In this document: positions 6,160-9,265 of the stretch, one piece after another
Layout of the letters: every line of letters starts with the position of its first letter
Numbering within the stretch: position 1 is the stretch's first letter
NCBI GenBank assembly: GCA_052387115.1
Contig: JBQTJM010000208.1
Span: forward strand, 1 to 9,265
Length of the DNA: 9,265 bases
Reading direction: 5' to 3'
Source: JACCXJ01 sp052387115
GTDB taxonomy: Bacteria > Pseudomonadota > Gammaproteobacteria > JACCXJ01
Translations under genes and position numbers: made by a program
The notes under the pieces: model-generated
The model's database searches: none
Seen by the model: only the letters and a program-made list of their open reading frames with translations
Told to the model about the DNA's origin: nothing

Positions 6160-6591
6160 ATGCAAAAACAGGGGGTTACCTGGTTCGGCGTGTTCGTCCG
6201 GTTCCTCATGGCCCTGGTGCTCGTGTACGCGACCTACAACCCCGAGGGCTGGTCGTACTTCCACTGGGCCGAGCGTGCCTTCCTGGGCACCGAGGGGAGC
6301 GGCTCTCCCGCGCTGCTGTTCCTGGCCGGCACGGTGCTCTTGATCGGCTGGGTCGTGTTCCTGAACGCCACGCGCCGCTCGCTCGGCCTCGTCGGGGTGG
6401 TGCTGGCGGCGGCCTTGTGCGGCGGGGTCATCTGGCTCTTCATCGAGTGGGACGTGGTTCCCGCGGGCAATGTCCGGGCCCTGCAGCACCTGGCGCTCGG
6501 GGTCGTAAGCGCGATCCTGGCGGTCGGCATGTCCTGGGCCCATCTCCGGCAGCGGCTCACCGGGCAGGTCAGCACCGACGAGGTGGACTAG
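6160..6591 (+). CDS. DUF6524 family four-helix membrane protein
   Basis: This is a 143-residue integral membrane protein with four predicted helices at about residues 7-25, 50-69, 76-96 and 107-127. The N-terminal pattern QGVTWFGVFVRFLMALVLVY followed by ATYNPEGWSYFHW matches what I recall of DUF6524, a family of small inner-membrane proteins of unknown function in proteobacteria. The length fits. The N-terminus lacks a cleavable signal, and the C-terminus is polar (RQRLTGQVSTDEVD). The NYN gene ends 83 bp upstream in the same orientation, so co-transcription is possible. No terminator was seen between them. Confidence 0.8.
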   Translation: MQKQGVTWFGVFVRFLMALVLVYATYNPEGWSYFHWAERAFLGTEGSGSPALLFLAGTVLLIGWVVFLNATRRSLGLVGVVLAAALCGGVIWLFIEWDVVPAGNVRALQHLALGVVSAILAVGMSWAHLRQRLTGQVSTDEVD

Positions 6592-6730
6592 CCCGGATTT
6601 CTCGCCACCGCCTGCTGCGACCGCCGATCCGCTCGGACGCGGCGCGTTCGTCTTCATTCAATCCGTAACGTACCGCTACAGTGCTGTCTGGCCCTTGGCC
6701 CGCACCGCGGGTGGTATTCCGGCCAGAGAA

Positions 6731-6806
6731 GCATCGCAACGCATTTCCGGTCCAGTGCCGGTATGGAGCCTGCGATGCGGACCCGACGGGGGGCGGGAGC
6801 GCCCCC
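6731..6806 (+). promoter_or_regulatory. Structured leader upstream of the GGDEF-cupin gene
   Basis: GCATCGCA (6731-6738) pairs perfectly with TGCGATGC (6771-6778) and encloses an inner CCGG/CCGG hairpin (6747-6750 with 6758-6761). A second stem, GGGGGC (6789-6794) with GCCCCC (6801-6806) and a 6-nt loop, ends 13 bp before the Shine-Dalgarno. It does not match riboswitch consensus sequences known to me. It could be a regulatory leader RNA, but part of the pairing could be chance in GC-rich DNA. Confidence 0.35.
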
Positions 6807-6819
6807 GAGAACTGTCACT

Positions 6820-6828
6820 GGAGGGGAG
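6820..6828 (+). promoter_or_regulatory. Shine-Dalgarno fixing the GGDEF-cupin start
   Basis: GGAGGGGAG lies 5 bp before ATG 6834, the strongest ribosome-binding site in the window. It rules against the upstream in-frame ATG at 6681, whose extra 51 residues are unlike any domain and overlap the structured leader. Confidence 0.75.
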
Positions 6829-6833
6829 ATCCG

Positions 6834-8441
6834 ATGATGCGATCCGAGCAAACCGTCTCGCCCGGCGCCCAACAGGCCGCCAGGGCCGGGTGTATCGATA
6901 TGTTGTTTGGAGAGACCATGGCGGAGGCCGGTGTCGGGGCCGTCATGAGCGTTATGGCGGCCGCGATCCTGTGGGCCCCCGACACCCAGGCAATGTTGCT
7001 GGGCTGGCTGGGGTCCATGGCGGTGCTGTACAGCCTTCGTCTGGGGCTGCGTTGGGGTTATCAGAGGTCGCCCTCAAGAAAGGCCCGCGCCACGGCCTGG
7101 TCGGTCCTGTTCGCGCTGGGCGTGGCCGGCACCTTCCTGGCTTGGGGGCTCCTCGGGATCGCAATGGACGGTCCGGCGACACCGTACCAGCAGGGCTACC
7201 TCCTGCTACTGACCGCGGGCATGGTCCTGTCCACCTTGGCGATCTACCGTGGTGCGGCCCTCGCCGTGACGACCGGCGCGCTCGCGGCATTGCTGCCCCC
7301 GGCGGGATATTTCCTGATGCAGGCCGACGATTTTCTCGGCGCCGCCGGCGGCGCTCTGGCGATCTTCACCGTCGCGGTGATCGCCGCCGCTGTTCGCCTC
7401 GACAGGACATTGAGCGGATATTTCCATCTGCGCGCCGAGCATCGGCGCCTGACGGCCGAGCTCCGGGCGCGGCAGGACGAGCTGGGCAAGCTGGACATCA
7501 CCACGAAGACCAGTCTGGCCCGCTGCGGCGAGCTGGAATCGGCGCTGGACCAGACCGCCACCAACCTCGTGGCCGCGACGCGTCGATCAGAGACCCTGGC
7601 CGAGACCCTGGTGCGTGTCGCGCCCCACTGCCCGGTCACGGGGCTGACCAACCGCCGGCACTTCCAAGAGATCGTGCAGGTAGAATGGCGCCGCCTCATG
7701 CGTGAGGGTCGGCCCCTGTCCCTGGTCCTGTTCGACCTCGACGACGGGGACGGCAACGCCGCGTTCTACCGATCGGTGGCCGGCAGCGCGTGCCTGCGCC
7801 GCATCGCCAAGGTGGCGCAGGACCATGCGCGGCGCGCCGGCGATACCGCCACCCGCTATGGCGAAACCCGCTTCGGGATATTGATGCCGGGCGCCGATAC
7901 CGCCAATGCCAGACGCATCGCCGAGGACTTGAGACGCGCCATCGAGAGCCACCGGATCGCCCATCCCATACCGGGCGCCTCGGCCACCGTGACGGCGCAT
8001 GTAGGCGTGGCCACCCTGGTTCCGAGTCCCATCAGCGGGCCCGAGGACCTCCTGGGGCGCACCGAAGATGCCATGTACCAGGCCGCGTTTCAGGGCGGCA
8101 ATCGCGTGGTGGGCTACCAGACCCTGGATACCTTCGGCCTGGTTCGATGGGATTTCCAGGCGGACGGGCGGCCCACCGAGCGGGCGCTGGTCGAGAAATT
8201 GTCCTCATGGGGCTATCGCGCGGGCGCGAGCCGTCAGAGCCCCGACAAGATCGCCGATCGCTGCCCCGACGTGCCCTCGGCCTGCGCGGTCGTGAGTGGA
8301 AAGCTCGGCCTCAGCATCGAAGGGCAGTCCTTCGAGCTCGACATCGGCGACTGCCTGTTCCTGCCCAGGGGCAAGACCTACAGCGCCCAGGTCCTCGGCA
8401 ACGACCCGGTGTGGCTCTTGGACGCGAGCAAGTCGGCATAG
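6834..8441 (+). CDS. Six-helix membrane protein with degenerate GGDEF and C-terminal cupin domain
   Basis: This 535-residue protein has about six predicted transmembrane helices (residues about 33-49, 51-72, 88-110, 119-138, 140-163, 168-188). A charged coiled-coil stretch (about 195-258) and a GGDEF-fold domain (about 262-428: CPVTGLTNRRHF, LSLVLFDLDD, RRAGDTATRYGETRFGILMP, GVATLVP) follow. The catalytic signature GGDEF reads G343-E-T-R-F347, and the DxDHFK region is also lost (DLDDGDGNAAFY), so cyclase activity is unlikely. The inhibitory-site motif R334-A-G-D337 remains, so it may still bind c-di-GMP. Residues about 435-532 look like a cupin barrel (VVSGKLGLSIEGQSF, ELDIGDCLFLPRGKTYSAQV), but histidines expected in both cupin motifs are absent; Y516 stands where motif 2 normally has His. 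An inner-membrane c-di-GMP receptor or scaffold is inferred. ATG 6834 was chosen from its strong ribosome-binding site. Confidence 0.8.
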   Translation: MMRSEQTVSPGAQQAARAGCIDMLFGETMAEAGVGAVMSVMAAAILWAPDTQAMLLGWLGSMAVLYSLRLGLRWGYQRSPSRKARATAWSVLFALGVAGTFLAWGLLGIAMDGPATPYQQGYLLLLTAGMVLSTLAIYRGAALAVTTGALAALLPPAGYFLMQADDFLGAAGGALAIFTVAVIAAAVRLDRTLSGYFHLRAEHRRLTAELRARQDELGKLDITTKTSLARCGELESALDQTATNLVAATRRSETLAETLVRVAPHCPVTGLTNRRHFQEIVQVEWRRLMREGRPLSLVLFDLDDGDGNAAFYRSVAGSACLRRIAKVAQDHARRAGDTATRYGETRFGILMPGADTANARRIAEDLRRAIESHRIAHPIPGASATVTAHVGVATLVPSPISGPEDLLGRTEDAMYQAAFQGGNRVVGYQTLDTFGLVRWDFQADGRPTERALVEKLSSWGYRAGASRQSPDKIADRCPDVPSACAVVSGKLGLSIEGQSFELDIGDCLFLPRGKTYSAQVLGNDPVWLLDASKSA

Positions 8442-8459
8442 AGAAGACATTCCGTTCCG

Positions 8460-8479
8460 CCCCCTTCGATGAGAGGGGG
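8460..8479 (+). terminator. Possible terminator hairpin after the GGDEF-cupin gene
   Basis: CCCCCT (8460-8465) pairs with AGGGGG (8474-8479), starting 18 bp after the stop codon. No T-run follows, so intrinsic termination would be weak. The remaining sequence up to 8691 holds no convincing gene. Confidence 0.3.
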
Positions 8480-8691
8480 GTCAGGCGCCTGCGCTAGCGA
8501 CAGGTTTGGGAGACTGGAACGAGAAGCCGATCCAGCCCGCGGAACGAGCGGCCCTGGGACCGCTTCCAACAGCCCTGGCGCAGGCCACATCACCGTTGCG
8601 GAATGGCGGGGTGTCTCCTATGATGGCCGCTCCTTGCGGGCCCCCCATCCGGGGCTATGGCGGTTCGGATAGGCCGGAGCCATCGATAATA

Positions 8692-9265
8692 ATGACGAAT
8701 ATGCTGGCGACGGATCTCCTGGCGGTCTTCGGTTGGGCGGTGTTCAGCTATCTGTACATCTCCATCGGAGAGCACCAGATCCACAAGCGCCTCATGCACA
8801 GCAAACCCTTGCCGGCCTGGGTCTACCGGGCTTGCCCTTACGGACTCGCCGCATTCGAGGCGCACGGGATACGGCATCACCGGATCTGGTACAGGGCCTT
8901 CGATTACGAGCCCGATCCGGTCGGGCGCGAGGAAAACCTGCCGATCCCCATGAAAGAAACGGTATTGATGCTGGTGGCCGCATTTCCGCTGTGGTCCCCG
9001 ATATTCCTGGTTTCGATCGCCGGCGGCGGGGTCTTCCTGGCGACGGCGCTGATCCACAATCGTCTGTGGAGCGCCTTCCATAGACAGATGCACATCCCCC
9101 GATCGGTGTTTTACCGGAATTGGGCGATTTTCCGGTTTCTGGCCATCAACCATTTCCTGCACCATCAGGACAACAGGCGCAACTTCAACGTCGTTTTCCC
9201 GTTCGCCGATCTCCTGTTCGGCACCCGCGCTGCGCCGAACCTAGCGGACATCCGCGAGCTGATGC
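8692..9265 (+). CDS. Fatty acid hydroxylase / sterol desaturase-like di-iron membrane enzyme (3' end outside window)
   Basis: An open frame of 191 codons starts at ATG 8692 (MTNMLATDLLAVFGWAVF...) and is cut by the right edge. ATG 8701 is an alternative start; GGAG lies 12 bp before 8692. It shows hydrophobic segments (about residues 7-25, 89-120, 143-153) and histidine clusters typical of membrane di-iron oxygenases: H28-x2-H31-x4-H36, H58-x3-H62-H63 (EAHGIRHHRIWY), H122/H130/H134 (HNRLWSAFHRQMH) and H154-x2-H157-H158 (NHFLHHQDNRRNFN). The end, FNVVFPFADLLFGT, is also typical of the superfamily. Members hydroxylate or desaturate lipid-like substrates using O2 at a two-iron site in the membrane; the substrate here is unknown. 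It lies 250 bp after the GGDEF-cupin gene, so co-transcription is uncertain. Confidence 0.8.
   Translation, partial: MTNMLATDLLAVFGWAVFSYLYISIGEHQIHKRLMHSKPLPAWVYRACPYGLAAFEAHGIRHHRIWYRAFDYEPDPVGREENLPIPMKETVLMLVAAFPLWSPIFLVSIAGGGVFLATALIHNRLWSAFHRQMHIPRSVFYRNWAIFRFLAINHFLHHQDNRRNFNVVFPFADLLFGTRAAPNLADIRELM

Noticed and set aside
6731..6806. c-di-GMP riboswitch
   Set aside because: The conserved GEMM core sequences are not recognisable here; only generic stems are visible.
6681..6833. Upstream ATG 6681 as the GGDEF-cupin start
   Set aside because: The 51 extra residues resemble no domain or signal, overlap predicted leader stems, and the ATG lacks a Shine-Dalgarno, whereas ATG 6834 has a strong one.
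8442..8691. Small frames on both strands between the GGDEF-cupin and hydroxylase genes
   Set aside because: No ribosome-binding site, domain or coding-like composition; most likely intergenic.

Overview
The window is high-GC DNA coding on both strands. It looks like a proteobacterium, probably a gammaproteobacterium. The clues are the G+C-biased third positions, a DUF559 nuclease embedded in CTCCCCCTT-type palindromes, a NYN/OST-HTH protein next to a DUF6524 membrane protein, and a GGDEF-type signalling protein. The organism assignment is inference; no rRNA or tRNA gene is present to anchor it.

Left part (1-870). A minus-strand C-terminal piece resembling the tail of a tetratricopeptide-repeat protein runs off the left edge, and its 5' end abuts a repeat block. 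Next comes a compact cassette of about 570 bp: a DUF559 (Vsr-like fold) nuclease gene between two mirror-image arrays of a 16-bp motif. The arrays share a perfect 52-bp inverted repeat (207-258 and 634-685), and the nuclease reading frame ends inside the left copy. A 36-codon ORF of unknown status follows.

Central part (870-4850). A DsbA-like thiol oxidoreductase (minus) and a 932-residue exported metallopeptidase (plus) diverge from a 76-bp spacer. The peptidase combines a signal/lipoprotein leader, a TolB-like propeller, a PA-like insert, an M28 domain with all zinc ligands, and a C-terminal PDZ domain. Converging on it is a small clan AA retropepsin-like protein whose catalytic DTG/DSG triad reads DRG.

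Right part (4850-9265). After about 420 bp with only a strong hairpin and no convincing gene come a NYN-domain putative ribonuclease with a LOTUS/OST-HTH domain and a four-helix DUF6524 protein. Next is a 535-residue protein with six predicted membrane helices, a coiled coil, a degenerate GGDEF domain and a C-terminal cupin fold. Its GGDEF signature reads GETRF, the RxxD inhibitory-site motif is kept, and the cupin has lost the usual metal-binding histidines. A structured leader precedes it. The window ends inside a histidine-box di-iron (fatty acid hydroxylase/sterol desaturase-like) membrane enzyme.

The genes do not form one obvious pathway. The two most unusual items are the nuclease/inverted-repeat cassette and the doubly degenerate GGDEF-cupin membrane protein, which looks like a c-di-GMP-binding scaffold rather than an enzyme.
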